From contig CBDCNH010000013.1 of the NCBI GenBank assembly GCA_965219015.1, positions 310,001 to 374,000 of the forward strand: 64,000 nt of DNA, in the 5' to 3' direction. Position numbers and translations under genes: made by a program. Source of the DNA: CBDCNH01 sp965219015. GTDB taxonomy: Bacteria > Pseudomonadota > Alphaproteobacteria > Rhodobacterales > Rhodobacteraceae. Shown here one piece after another: positions 15,330-24,262 of the stretch. Each line of letters opens with the position of its first letter. Position 1 is the first letter of the stretch. The notes beneath the pieces were generated by a model, which was not told where the DNA came from, searched no databases, and saw only the letters and a program-made list of their open reading frames with translations.

Positions 15330-16484
15330 ATGGTCAGACTCGAGCGCATCGACATCCTAGGCGGCGGGCCGTCCGGTCTCTACCTCGCGTCCCTTCTGAA
15401 GCGGGAACGCCCCGCGGCGCAGGTCCGTGTCCTTGAGCAGAACGCGCGCGGAGCCACGTTTGGGTTCGGCGTGGTCTTCTCGGATCGCGCGCTCGACTTC
15501 CTCGCCGCCGACGATCCCGAGACCCACGACCTGATTGCCCCGCACATGGAGCGCTGGCAAAACATGACGCTCGTGCATGGCGGCCACGAGGTCATGGTGG
15601 ACGGTATCGGCTTCGCCGCCATCGGCCGACTGCACCTCATCGAGCTGCTCGCGGGCCGGGCGGAAGCCGTCGGGGTCGAGATCGCCTACGACACCGTCGT
15701 GCGCTCGGCCGACGATCTCGACGCGGACCTCGTGGTGGGCGCTGACGGGTTGAACTCGCTTGTCCGGCGGTCCGACGAGGCGGCGTTCGACGTGTCGCTG
15801 AGCGAGTTCGGCAACCGCTTCGCCTGGTTTGGCACGCCGCGCCCGTTCGACACCCTGACGCAGAGTTTCGTCGCCACGCCGACCCCCGCGCATCCGGGTG
15901 CGGCGATGAATGCACACCATTACCGCTACGAGCCTGCGATGAGCACCTTCATCGTGGAATGCGATGCGGAGAGCTTCGATGCGCTCGGCTTCGCTGGCAT
16001 GGACGAGGGGGCAACGGCGCGGTTCTGCGAGGACGTCTTCGCGGACGCGCTCGAGGGCACGCCGCTCGTCGCCAACCGGTCGGTCTGGCGTCGATTTCCG
16101 AAGCTCTGGTGCGACCGCTGGGTGAGCGGCAACCGCGTGCTGATCGGCGACGCGGCGCACACGGCGCACTTCTCCATCGGGTCGGGCACGCGGCTCGCGA
16201 TGGAGGACGCCATCGCGCTCGCCGCCGCGCTGCGCGAGGACGACGACCTGACGGCGGCGCTCGGGGCCTACCAGGCGACGCGTCAGCCGGTCGCGCGCAA
16301 GATCGTCGATGCCGCAAACACGTCCGCGGACTGGTACGAGACCTTCGCCCGGAAGCTGTCTCTCGCTCCCCTCGATTTCGGCTTCGACTACATCACGCGG
16401 TCGGGGCGGGTCGACATGGACCGGCTGCGCGGCCTCTCGCCGGCCTTCATGGCCGCCTACGACGACCACCGGAGGGCCGGATGA
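15330..16484 (+). CDS. FAD-dependent aryl-CoA hydroxylase (salicylyl-CoA 5-hydroxylase-like)
   Basis: A 384-residue single-component flavin monooxygenase. GGGPSG at residues 11-16 starts the FAD Rossmann fold, VGADGLNS is the second FAD/NADPH motif, and LIGDAAHTAHFSIGSG (GD at 273-274) is the third. That last block resembles the one in 2-aminobenzoyl-CoA monooxygenase/reductase and salicylyl-CoA hydroxylases. It corresponds to the FAD domain alone; the larger fused forms carry an added old-yellow-enzyme domain. With an aryl-CoA ligase and gentisate dioxygenase behind it, the likely reaction is hydroxylation of salicylyl-CoA or 3-hydroxybenzoyl-CoA to gentisyl-CoA. ATG 15330 follows GGGGAGGG. 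It is the first gene of a seven-gene operon and overlaps the ligase by 4 bp. Confidence 0.82.
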   Translation: MVRLERIDILGGGPSGLYLASLLKRERPAAQVRVLEQNARGATFGFGVVFSDRALDFLAADDPETHDLIAPHMERWQNMTLVHGGHEVMVDGIGFAAIGRLHLIELLAGRAEAVGVEIAYDTVVRSADDLDADLVVGADGLNSLVRRSDEAAFDVSLSEFGNRFAWFGTPRPFDTLTQSFVATPTPAHPGAAMNAHHYRYEPAMSTFIVECDAESFDALGFAGMDEGATARFCEDVFADALEGTPLVANRSVWRRFPKLWCDRWVSGNRVLIGDAAHTAHFSIGSGTRLAMEDAIALAAALREDDDLTAALGAYQATRQPVARKIVDAANTSADWYETFARKLSLAPLDFGFDYITRSGRVDMDRLRGLSPAFMAAYDDHRRAG

Positions 16485-18079
16485 CCAGCATCGTGGATCC
16501 GGTGGGACGGACGGCCGGGGCCGACGCGATCGGCTTCGACAAGGCGCGCCATCCGAACTGCTCGGCGATCCTGTTCGACAACCTGGCGCGCAACCCCGAG
16601 GCGCTCGCGGTGACGGGGCCGAGCGGCGACCGCACCTACCGCGCGCTCTGCGCCGAAGCGTCGGCGTGGGGTCGCGCCTTCCTCGCGGCGGGCCTCGCCA
16701 CCGGCGATCGCATCGTCTTTTTCCTCGACGACACGCCGGCCTTCCCGGCGGCCTTCTTCGGAGCGGTCCGCGCGGGCCTCGTGCCGGTCCTGCTGAATAC
16801 GCAGGCAACGCGCGACCTGCTGGCGTTCTACCTCGCCGATTCGGGTGCGCGCGTCGCCGTCGCCGAGGCGGTCCTCGCTGGAATGTTCGAGCCCGGGGAC
16901 GTCGGCACCCTCGTTGTCGTGGGCGAAGACGCGGCGGCCGGGCTGCCGCGGGGGGCGATGTCGGCGGAAACGTTCCTCTCCGGGAACGACGGCGTACTGC
17001 CCTGCGCGCCGACCGGACCCGACGACATGGCGTTCTGGATGTACTCTTCGGGCTCGACCGGACGGCCGAAGGGGATCGTCCATCTCCATCACGACATGGC
17101 CTACACGGTCGCCGCCTACGCCGACCACGTCTTGAAGGTCCGGCCGGACGATCGGCTCTTCTCGGTGCCCAAGCTGTTCTTCGCCTACGGATTCGGCAAC
17201 GGCATCACCTTCCCCTTCGCCGCCGGGGCCACCGCGGTCCTGATGCCGGGCCAGCCCCGCGCCGACGCGGTGCTCGACACGATCGAGACCTGGCGCCCGA
17301 CGCTGCTCTTCGGGCTGCCGACCCTCTACACCGCGCTCGCCCGCGCCCCGAACGTGGCCGCGCGGGACTTCTCGTCGCTGCGCCTCAGCCTCTCGGCGGC
17401 CGAGATCCTGTCCGAGGACGTGTTCACCGCCTGGCGAGACCTTACCGGACTCGAGCCGGTCGAGGGACTGGGCTCGACGGAGATGCTGCACATCTACCTG
17501 TCCAACACCGAGACCGACAAGCGGCTCGGCTCCGCCGGCCGTCCGGTCCCGGGCTATGAGGTGAAGCTTCACGATCCCGACGGACGCGAGGTCGCGCCGG
17601 GCGAGGAGGGCGTGATGCTGGTGCGCGGGGAGTCCTCGGCGCCCTGTTACTGGAATCGGCCCGACAAGACGGCAGACGCGATGCGCGACGACTGGGTCTA
17701 CACCGGCGATCGCTTCGTCGAGCGGGATGGCGCCTTCTACTTTCAAGGTCGAGCGGACGACCTCATCAAGGTCTCCGGCCAGTGGGTCTGGCCGCTCGAG
17801 GTAGAGCGCTGCCTGGCCGAGCATCCCCAGGTCCACGAATGCGCCGTGCTCGCCCATCCGCTCGCGGACAAGCGCATGACCCTGCGCGCTGTCGTCCGGC
17901 TGCGCGACGGGCTCGAGGGGTCCGAGGCGCAGACGGCGGCGCTGCAGGCGCACGTCAAGGACCGCCTCGTCGCCTACAAGTATCCGCGGATCGTCGAGTA
18001 CGTGAAGGCGATGCCGCACACCGGCACCGGCAAGATCGACCGTCAGGCGCTCATGGCGCCGCAAGCGAGAGGGACATGA
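16481..18079 (+). CDS. Benzoate-CoA ligase family protein (hydroxybenzoate/salicylate-CoA ligase)
   Basis: A 532-residue adenylate-forming enzyme. The AMP-binding P-loop YSSGSTGRPKG is at 188-198, LSAAEILS and GLGSTEMLHIYLSN form the adenine and substrate pocket, DDWVYTGDRF is the hinge region, and the catalytic Lys is in the C-terminal TGTGKIDR. KLFFAYGFGNGITFPFAAGA is characteristic of benzoate-CoA ligases. It should activate the aromatic acid with ATP and CoA for the preceding hydroxylase. Salicylate and 3-hydroxybenzoate fit the pathway equally well. It overlaps both neighbours by 4 bp, which indicates close coupling. Confidence 0.88.
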   Translation: MTSIVDPVGRTAGADAIGFDKARHPNCSAILFDNLARNPEALAVTGPSGDRTYRALCAEASAWGRAFLAAGLATGDRIVFFLDDTPAFPAAFFGAVRAGLVPVLLNTQATRDLLAFYLADSGARVAVAEAVLAGMFEPGDVGTLVVVGEDAAAGLPRGAMSAETFLSGNDGVLPCAPTGPDDMAFWMYSSGSTGRPKGIVHLHHDMAYTVAAYADHVLKVRPDDRLFSVPKLFFAYGFGNGITFPFAAGATAVLMPGQPRADAVLDTIETWRPTLLFGLPTLYTALARAPNVAARDFSSLRLSLSAAEILSEDVFTAWRDLTGLEPVEGLGSTEMLHIYLSNTETDKRLGSAGRPVPGYEVKLHDPDGREVAPGEEGVMLVRGESSAPCYWNRPDKTADAMRDDWVYTGDRFVERDGAFYFQGRADDLIKVSGQWVWPLEVERCLAEHPQVHECAVLAHPLADKRMTLRAVVRLRDGLEGSEAQTAALQAHVKDRLVAYKYPRIVEYVKAMPHTGTGKIDRQALMAPQARGT

Positions 18080-19125
18080 CGATGGACGCGAAACCCGCCG
18101 AGACGCCGGAGCGCCGCGCCTTCTACGAGCGCATCGACCGGCAGCACATGACGCCGCTCTGGTCGGTCCTGGGCGACCTCGTGACGCCCGAGCCGCGGTC
18201 GGGCTGCCGCGCCTTCGGCTGGCGCTTCGAGGACATCCGCGCGGCGATGATGGAGGCGGGCGACCTGATCACCGCCAAGGAAGCCGAGCGCCGTGTCCTG
18301 ATCCTCGAGAACCCCGGTCTGCGCGGTCAGTCGCGTACGACGACGTCGCTCTACGCCGGCGTCCAGCTCGTGCTTCCGGGCGAGGTCGCGCCGGCGCACC
18401 GGCACACCCAGTCGGCGCTGCGCTTCGTGCTGGAAGGCGAGGGCGCGCACACCGCCGTCGACGGCGAGAAGACGATCATGCGTTACGGCGACTTCGTCAT
18501 CACGCCGCCGATGGCCTGGCACGACCACGGCAACGAGACCGACGCGCCGATGTTCTGGCTCGACGGGCTCGACATCCCGGTCGTCTCCTTCCTCGACGCC
18601 TCCTTCGCGGAAGGCCTGGGCGAGGACGAGCAGGCGATCACCCGCCCGACGGGCCAGTCCTACGCCGAGTACGGCCACGCCCTGCTGCCCGACGGCGACG
18701 CGCGGCACCGCGCGCGGACGTCGCCCATCTTCAACTATCCCTACGAGCGCTCGCTCGAGACGCTCGGCGCGATGCGCGCCGGCCGCGACCCCGATCCCTG
18801 CCACGGCTGGAAGCTGCGCTACGCGAACCCGCTCGACGGGGGCGACGCGATGCCGACGATGGGCACGGCGATCCAGATGCTTCCGGCGGGGGCCACGACG
18901 CCCTACCGCTCCACCTCCGGAACGGTCTTCGTCTGCACCGACGGGACGGGCCGGTCGCGCATCGGCGACGAGGTCGTGGACTGGGGGCCACGCGACATCG
19001 TCGTCGTCCCGTCCTGGAAGAGCGTCGTCCACGAGGCGGACGGCGAAGCCATCCTGTTCTCGTTCAACGACCGCCCGATCCAGCAGAAGCTCGGCCTGTT
19101 CCGCGAGGCGCGCGGGAATGCCTGA
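18076..19125 (+). CDS. Gentisate 1,2-dioxygenase
   Basis: A 349-residue bicupin iron(II) dioxygenase, the usual length. In the first cupin, His108 and His110 (PAHRHTQSALRF) and the WHDHG motif (His149, His151) supply the metal ligands. The second cupin, about 255-340, keeps the fold but lacks an equivalent His cluster, as expected. The enzyme opens the gentisate ring between C1 and C2 to give maleylpyruvate. The start at 18076 overlaps the ligase stop by 4 bp; ATG 18082 is an alternative. Close neighbours in the family include 1-hydroxy-2-naphthoate dioxygenase, but the isomerase and hydrolase that follow fit gentisate. Confidence 0.92.
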   Translation: MTMDAKPAETPERRAFYERIDRQHMTPLWSVLGDLVTPEPRSGCRAFGWRFEDIRAAMMEAGDLITAKEAERRVLILENPGLRGQSRTTTSLYAGVQLVLPGEVAPAHRHTQSALRFVLEGEGAHTAVDGEKTIMRYGDFVITPPMAWHDHGNETDAPMFWLDGLDIPVVSFLDASFAEGLGEDEQAITRPTGQSYAEYGHALLPDGDARHRARTSPIFNYPYERSLETLGAMRAGRDPDPCHGWKLRYANPLDGGDAMPTMGTAIQMLPAGATTPYRSTSGTVFVCTDGTGRSRIGDEVVDWGPRDIVVVPSWKSVVHEADGEAILFSFNDRPIQQKLGLFREARGNA

Positions 19126-19834
19126 CTTCGTCGTCGATGCGCCGCCGGTCACCTCCATCGCCGTCGAGGGGCAGGAAGGGCGCTTCCCCGTTCGCCGGAT
19201 CTTCTGCGTCGGCCGCAACTACGCGGCACATGCCCGCGAAATGGGGCGCGACCCCGACCGCGAGCCGCCGTTCTTCTTCACCAAGCCCGCCGACGCGGCC
19301 TTCGACGCGGGCGAGGCCGACGGTGCGCGTATCCCCTATCCGCCCGAGACCGCGAACTTCCACTACGAAGCGGAGCTGACCGTCGCCATCGGCCGCGGTG
19401 GCACGGATATCGCCGAAGGCGCGGCGCTCGATCACGTCTATGGCTACGCGGCCTCGATCGATCTCACCCGCCGCGATCTGCAACTCGAGGCCCGCGAGAA
19501 GGGCCGGCCCTGGGATTGGGGCAAGGCCTTCGATCTTTCCGCGCCCCTGGGCCCGATCCGGCGCCACGAGGACGCGACCGACCTTGACATGACTCGCAGC
19601 GGGATCCGGCTCGAGCTCGACGGCGAGGTCCGTCAGGACGCCGTGCTCGGCGAGCTGATCTGGTCGGTCCCGGAGGTCATCGCCACGATCTCCCGGTCGA
19701 TGGCGCTGCGGCCCGGCGACCTCGTGATGAGCGGCACGCCTGCGGGCGTGGGGCCGATCGCCCCGGGCCAGCGCCTGCGCGTCGTGATCGACGGCCTTGC
19801 CCCCTGCATGCTCGACATCGAGGCGAGGGCGTGA
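19118..19834 (+). CDS. Fumarylpyruvate hydrolase (FAH superfamily)
   Basis: A 238-residue hydrolase. RIFCVGRNYAAHAREMG marks the start of the FAH domain, NFHYEAELTVAIGRGG contains the two metal-binding Glu, GYAASIDLTRRDLQ the metal-binding Asp, RPWDWGKAFD the active-site Lys, and MSGTPAGVGPI the C-terminal loop. The enzyme splits fumarylpyruvate into fumarate and pyruvate, the last step of the gentisate route. It overlaps the dioxygenase by 8 bp and the isomerase by 4 bp. Fumarylacetoacetase-type activity is excluded mainly by context. Confidence 0.9.
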   Translation: MPDFVVDAPPVTSIAVEGQEGRFPVRRIFCVGRNYAAHAREMGRDPDREPPFFFTKPADAAFDAGEADGARIPYPPETANFHYEAELTVAIGRGGTDIAEGAALDHVYGYAASIDLTRRDLQLEAREKGRPWDWGKAFDLSAPLGPIRRHEDATDLDMTRSGIRLELDGEVRQDAVLGELIWSVPEVIATISRSMALRPGDLVMSGTPAGVGPIAPGQRLRVVIDGLAPCMLDIEARA

Positions 19835-20475
19835 GCCTCCTGCTCCATTCCTTCTTCCGGTCCTCGACCTCCTTCCGCGTCCGCGTCGCGGTCAATCTCA
19901 AGGGATTGTCGTTCGATCAGGAGACGCACGACTTCCGCGCCGACGCGCAGCGCGCCCCGGCTTATCTCGCCCTGAACCCGCAAGGGCTCGTGCCGACGCT
20001 GACCACGCCCGAGGGCGAGCTGACGCAGTCGCTCGCCATCATCGAATGGCTCGACGAGACCCATCCCGAGCCGCCGCTCCTACCCGCGGATCCCTGGGGC
20101 CGCGCGCGGGTCCGGTCGCTGGCGCAGATCGTCGCCATCGACACCCACCCGCAGAACAATCTCCGCGTCCTCACACGCCTGCGCGCGCAGTTCGGCGCCG
20201 ACGACGCGGCCGTGGCGGACTGGTTCCGTCACTGGGTCGCGTTGTCGTTCGAGGCGCTTGAAACCCGCCTCGCGCGCGAAACCGAGACCGGCGCCTTCTG
20301 CCACGGCGACACGGTCACGCTGGCCGACATCTGCCTCGTCGGGCAGTCGGTGAACAACGCCCGCTTCGCCGTCGACGAAGCACCCTACCCCACCATCCGC
20401 CGCATCGTCGCGGCCTGCCTCGAGCAGTCCGCCTTCGAGCGCGCGCTGCCCGCGAACCAACCCGACGCCGTCTGA
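19831..20475 (+). CDS. Maleylpyruvate isomerase (zeta-class GST)
   Basis: A 214-residue glutathione S-transferase-like protein starting at GTG 19831. The zeta signature appears near the N-terminus as SSTSFRVRVAVNLKG, in which SSxS binds glutathione; NPQGLVPTL and QSLAIIEWLDETHP complete the thioredoxin-like domain, and DTHPQNNLRV is typical of maleylacetoacetate/maleylpyruvate isomerases. It converts maleylpyruvate to fumarylpyruvate for the hydrolase encoded just before it, with glutathione as cofactor. The full length is normal. Confidence 0.9.
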   Translation: MSLLLHSFFRSSTSFRVRVAVNLKGLSFDQETHDFRADAQRAPAYLALNPQGLVPTLTTPEGELTQSLAIIEWLDETHPEPPLLPADPWGRARVRSLAQIVAIDTHPQNNLRVLTRLRAQFGADDAAVADWFRHWVALSFEALETRLARETETGAFCHGDTVTLADICLVGQSVNNARFAVDEAPYPTIRRIVAACLEQSAFERALPANQPDAV

Positions 20476-20501
20476 GCGTCGACTGTCTGGGAGGACACCG
20501 C

Positions 20502-21464
20502 ATGACCCGATCGACCCGGCTTGCCACGGCCGTCGCCGCCCTCGCGCTCACGACGAACTTCGCCGTAGCGCAGGTCGTCTCCATCGCCACCCCGCCGCAG
20601 GGGTCGGTCTGGAACACGATGGCCTCCGTCATCGCCGGGCAGCTTCGCGAGCATTCCGACCTCAAGGCCCTGGTGCAGCCGATGGCCGGGAACGAGGCGA
20701 TGCTGCAGGCCGTCGACCAGGCGCGCTCGGAGTTCACGCTCGACGACGTCAACGACGTCATCACCGCCTCTTCGGGGACCGGCGAGTGGTCGGACGCGCT
20801 CGGCAACCTGCGTATCGTCGCGCGCATCAACCCGTTCCCGATCGGCCTCTACGTGAAGGACGCGTCGGGCATGACCGAGGTGGCCGACCTCGCCGGGCAT
20901 ACCGTCCCCTCGGGATGGGACGGGTTCCCGCTCGCGCGCAGCCACATCGACGGCATCCTCGCCGCGGGCGGCCTGACGATGGCGGACGTGACCGGCGTGC
21001 CCGTCCCCGAGCTGATCCGCGGCTCGGACGCGCTGGCCTCGGGGCAGGTCGACTCGGCCTTCTTCGCCGTCGGCGGCCCGAAGGTAGCGGAGGTCGACGC
21101 GTCGGTCGGCGGGGTGCGCTTCCTGAAGATCGACACGTCCGACGCGGCGCTCGCCCGGATCCGCGCGGTGCGTCCGGCCTTCTACTTCAGCGACGTCGAG
21201 CCCGCGCCGTTCCGCGTGGGGGTGCGCGAGCCGATGGCCTTCGTCACCTGGGACAACGTCCTCGTCGCCGGGGTCCACGTCTCGGACGAGGCGGTGACGG
21301 ACATGCTGACCATGCTCGCCGACAACACGGCCGCGATGGCCAAGGCCTATCCGCCGCTCGGCGCCTTCTCCGTCGAGCGCGCCTACAAGGCCTATCCCGG
21401 CGTCGCCTACCACCCGGCCGCCGTCGCGTTCTTCGAGGCCCGCGGGATCGAGCAGGCCGACTGA
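20502..21464 (+). CDS. TAXI-type TRAP transporter solute-binding protein
   Basis: A 320-residue exported protein. A signal peptide of about 23 residues ends at NFAVAQ. The mature part begins VVSIATPPQGSVWNTMASVIAGQL, a TAXI pattern (glycine-serine-rich start, then a helix), and continues with PMAGNEAMLQAV and the central LAGHTVPSGWDG block. It would capture the substrate for the fused TRAP permease that starts at its stop codon. Position after the gentisate-pathway genes implies uptake of the aromatic acid, an uncommon cargo for TAXI systems. ATG 20502 follows GGGAGGAC. The ligand is inferred from context only. Confidence 0.85.
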   Translation: MTRSTRLATAVAALALTTNFAVAQVVSIATPPQGSVWNTMASVIAGQLREHSDLKALVQPMAGNEAMLQAVDQARSEFTLDDVNDVITASSGTGEWSDALGNLRIVARINPFPIGLYVKDASGMTEVADLAGHTVPSGWDGFPLARSHIDGILAAGGLTMADVTGVPVPELIRGSDALASGQVDSAFFAVGGPKVAEVDASVGGVRFLKIDTSDAALARIRAVRPAFYFSDVEPAPFRVGVREPMAFVTWDNVLVAGVHVSDEAVTDMLTMLADNTAAMAKAYPPLGAFSVERAYKAYPGVAYHPAAVAFFEARGIEQAD

Positions 21465-23434
21465 TGGCCGGCGCGCAGGACGATCCCGACGGCGTGACCT
21501 CGGCACCGGCGCGCGATGCGGGCGCGTTCGGCAGGCTACGCAACGGGCTCGCCTTCGCGCTGACGCTGGCGGCGGTCCTGTTCGCCGCCGACGTGCCGGC
21601 CCGCCTCGGCTGGTCGTTCTACACCGAGCAGTTCCTGGCCCTCGTGCTCGGGCTGGCGCTCGCCATCGCGTTCCTCGACCGACGCGGGCCGGACGGGGTC
21701 GAGGGACTGACGCCATCCCCGCTCGACATTGCCCTGGCGATACTCGGTCTGGGGCTCGGCCTCTATATCTCCTTCGACTATGCCCGCCTGATCGGCGCGG
21801 CGTACTCCGTGCCGCCCGACACCGTGGCCATCGCCGGCGCGCTCTTCGCCCTGATCGTCGAGGCGCTTCGGCGCAAGGTCGGGTGGACCCTCGTGATCGT
21901 CGTCCTTGTCGTGTGCGGCTACGGGCTCGTGGGCCACCTCGTGGAGGGGCCGCTGCAGACGCGGCAGGTCGAGCCCGCCCGCCTCCTCGTCTACCTCGGC
22001 TTCGACACGAACGGCGTCCTCGGGCTTACCCTTATGGTCGCGGCCACGGTCGTGGTCGCCTTCGTCTTCTTCGGCCAGCTCCTTCTCAAGTCCGGCGGCG
22101 CCGACTTCTTCAACGACATCGCGCTCGCCACGATGGGTCGGCGTCGTGGCGGTGCGGCAAAGATCTCGATCCTCGCTTCCGGGCTCTTCGGCTCGATCTC
22201 CGGCGTCGTGGTGTCCAACATCGTGGCCACCGGCGTGGTCACGATCCGCCTGATGGTTCAGTCGGGCATGGCCCGGCACAAGGCGGCGGCGGTCGAGGCC
22301 GTCGCGTCGACCGGCGGGCAGATCGTGCCGCCGGTCATGGGCGCGGTCGCGTTCCTGATGGCCGACATCCTGCAGCGGCCCTATGCCGAGATCGTCGTGG
22401 CCGCGATCGTGCCCGCGCTCCTCTACTACGTCGCCATCTACGCCCAGGTCGATCTCGAGGCCGCGCGCGACGACGTGGCCGCGGTGGACGAGACCCTGAT
22501 CCCGCGCACCGGGCCCGTGCTGCGGGCGGGCTGGGTCTTCGCGCTGCCGTTCGGCGCCATCGTCTACGCCATCTTCTACGCCAACCAGCGCCCCGAGACC
22601 GCCGCCCTCTGGGGCGCGCTCGCGGCCACGCTCGTCGGCTTCGCGACCGGGTACGGAGCCAAGCGGATGCGGCCGCGCGACCTCCTCGACGCCGCGGCGG
22701 AAACCGGGCGGTCCACCGTCGACATCGTGCTCATCGCCGCCGCCGCGGGCCTGATCATCGGCACCCTCAACGTCACCGGCCTCGGCTTCGGGCTGACCTT
22801 CTCGCTCGTCTCCCTCGGCTCGGGCTCGCTTCCCGCCCTTCTCCTCATCGCGGCCGGCGTCTGCATCGTGCTCGGCATGGGCATGCCGACGGTGGGCGTC
22901 TACCTCCTCCTCGCCGTGCTCGTGGCGCCGTCGCTGGTCCAGTCCGGGGTGCAGCCGATCGCGGCGCATCTCTTCATCTTCTACTTCGGGATGATGTCGA
23001 TGGTCACGCCGCCCGTCGCCATCGGCGCCTTCTTCGCCGCGGCCATCGCCCGCGCCAGCCCGATGCGGACCGCCTTCGAGTCGATGAAGCTCGGCTGGAC
23101 CGCCTACCTGATCCCGTTCCTCTTCGTCGCCTCGCCCGCCCTCCTGCTCGACGGCCCCTGGCCCCTCGTCGCCGCCACGGTGGCGACGGCCTGCGTCGGC
23201 GTCTACGCGATCTCTGCGGCGATCGTCGGACATCTGATCGGCAGGCTGTCCCTCGTCTGGCGGGTCGTCGTCCTGCTGGCGGGCATCCTGCTTCTGCTGC
23301 CTCCCGCCTTGGTGTCGTCGATCTCTGCAATCGCCCCGATCTGGCCGCCGAGCTTCGGCGCCGCGATCCTCGTGATGGCCATCCTCGCACAGAGGCTCCG
23401 CAAGACCCGGCTCCGCCGGGAAGTCCGTGCATGA
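21464..23434 (+). CDS. TRAP transporter fused permease (4TM-12TM)
   Basis: A 656-residue polytopic membrane protein with about 15-18 hydrophobic segments, in which the small (DctQ-like) and large (DctM-like) subunits are joined, as in TAXI-TRAP systems. DctM landmarks include ASGLFGSISGVVVSNIVATG near residue 245, ASTGGQIVPPVMGAVAFLMA near 280, and GMGMPTVGVYLLLAVLVAPS near 475. The ATG overlaps the binding-protein stop by one base (TGATG). The pair drives sodium- or proton-linked uptake. It ends the seven-gene operon. No terminator hairpin with a T-run was seen behind it. Confidence 0.9.
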   Translation: MAGAQDDPDGVTSAPARDAGAFGRLRNGLAFALTLAAVLFAADVPARLGWSFYTEQFLALVLGLALAIAFLDRRGPDGVEGLTPSPLDIALAILGLGLGLYISFDYARLIGAAYSVPPDTVAIAGALFALIVEALRRKVGWTLVIVVLVVCGYGLVGHLVEGPLQTRQVEPARLLVYLGFDTNGVLGLTLMVAATVVVAFVFFGQLLLKSGGADFFNDIALATMGRRRGGAAKISILASGLFGSISGVVVSNIVATGVVTIRLMVQSGMARHKAAAVEAVASTGGQIVPPVMGAVAFLMADILQRPYAEIVVAAIVPALLYYVAIYAQVDLEAARDDVAAVDETLIPRTGPVLRAGWVFALPFGAIVYAIFYANQRPETAALWGALAATLVGFATGYGAKRMRPRDLLDAAAETGRSTVDIVLIAAAAGLIIGTLNVTGLGFGLTFSLVSLGSGSLPALLLIAAGVCIVLGMGMPTVGVYLLLAVLVAPSLVQSGVQPIAAHLFIFYFGMMSMVTPPVAIGAFFAAAIARASPMRTAFESMKLGWTAYLIPFLFVASPALLLDGPWPLVAATVATACVGVYAISAAIVGHLIGRLSLVWRVVVLLAGILLLLPPALVSSISAIAPIWPPSFGAAILVMAILAQRLRKTRLRREVRA

Positions 23435-23467
23435 CAGGCAATGGACTCGATCATCGATAGACGATCG

Positions 23468-23692
23468 CCGGTCCGATAGATGAAGTTGCGACGACAAGCG
23501 CGCGAAGTCAGGACGCGCCGTGATCAGGTCCCGCCATGTCGCGACACCCGGGCGCGTGTTCCACAGATGCCCCAAGCCCAGAACCTGCAGGCGGACGACG
23601 GTCGGCATCACGCAGATGTCGGCCAGCAGGGCCGGCCGGACAGCCCGCAACTCGGACGCCGTCGTATGCGCCGTCGCGGTCAGTTCGGGCAC
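23468..23692 (-). pseudogene. Relic of a glutathione S-transferase (C-terminal part)
   Basis: About 75 codons encode ALLADICVMPTVVRLQVLGL, then GHLWNTRPGVATW and ITARPDFAR, the C-terminal helical signature of bacterial GSTs (LADICVMPTVVRLEDLG...HLW...RPxVxxW...ARPSF). The N-terminal thioredoxin fold is absent and a TAG stop lies immediately upstream in the same frame, so this is a fragment. It sits directly against a transporter fragment, as if a deletion had joined two decayed genes. Confidence 0.65.
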
Positions 23693-23695
23693 GCA

Positions 23696-23935
23696 CTAGG
23701 CCGTTGCCGCCGCGCACGCGGGGCCGGCCAGACCTCGAGGATGCAAACTGCCGCCGCCCCCGCGTTGCGCCGGGCGAGAGCAGCATTGCCGCAGCGACCG
23801 TGATGGCGACCGCCCCCAGGCACCGGGTAGACCCATCCCGGCGAGCGCGCGGACCGGCAGCCAGTAGAGCCCCCAGAGGACACCGGTGAAAACGACGATC
23901 GCCGTCGCGAGGGTCGTGTCTCGATGGGTCTGCAT
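23696..23935 (-). pseudogene. Relic of a DMT (EamA) family transporter, N-terminal part, frameshifted
   Basis: Starting at ATG 23935, the frame encodes TLATAIVVFTGVLWGLYWLP and then VRALAGMGLPGAW, a first membrane helix typical of EamA-type permeases. The natural continuation VAITVAAAMLLSPGATR lies in another frame, so an indel is present at about 23813-23818 in the G-run. After about 80 codons the similarity stops at a TAG. The remaining eight or nine helices are missing. A broken remnant, not a functional transporter. Confidence 0.65.
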
Positions 23936-24262
23936 GGGCCCCTCAGAGGGCAGATGATCCTGCGGTCCGGAGAAGGCGCAGGCGTCTCGGCGAGACTTGA
24001 AGCGTGCGTATAGCCAAGGACCGAACCACCGCTATCCGATGTGCCGCCGGCCGGTCATCACGGACATGTCTGGCTGAAGGTTTGCCGAGCCTCCATTGGA
24101 GATCGGAAGTCCGCCCGCACCGGAGTCCGCAACCGTTCGCCCAAGCTCCATCCCGCGCTGGGGCCGGCGCGGCACCTTCTGGCGCTCTCGTGGACCGAGA
24201 GCGGCGTCACGGGCTGCCCTCCTCCGGTCGGAGGGCCGAAGCCGTCCACTGCGCGGCGAACC
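23936..24262. other. Intergenic stretch without a recognised gene
   Basis: About 330 bp between the transporter relic and the DUF2794 gene. Short frames exist on both strands, but none shows a motif, a ribosome site or a known family. No hairpin or repeat stands out. It probably belongs to the same decayed segment. Confidence 0.5.

Noticed and set aside
15255..15330. Possible IclR operator (ATGTGTTGC ... GGAAACAT) before the aromatic operon
   Set aside because: The arms agree in only about five of nine positions, so I do not call it an inverted repeat; the region is listed only as the likely control region.
21536..23692. A minus-strand frame of 718 codons opposite the TRAP permease
   Set aside because: Only its first 75 codons (the GST relic) are protein-like. 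The remainder is an antisense shadow of the permease, rich in Asp, Arg, Gly and His.
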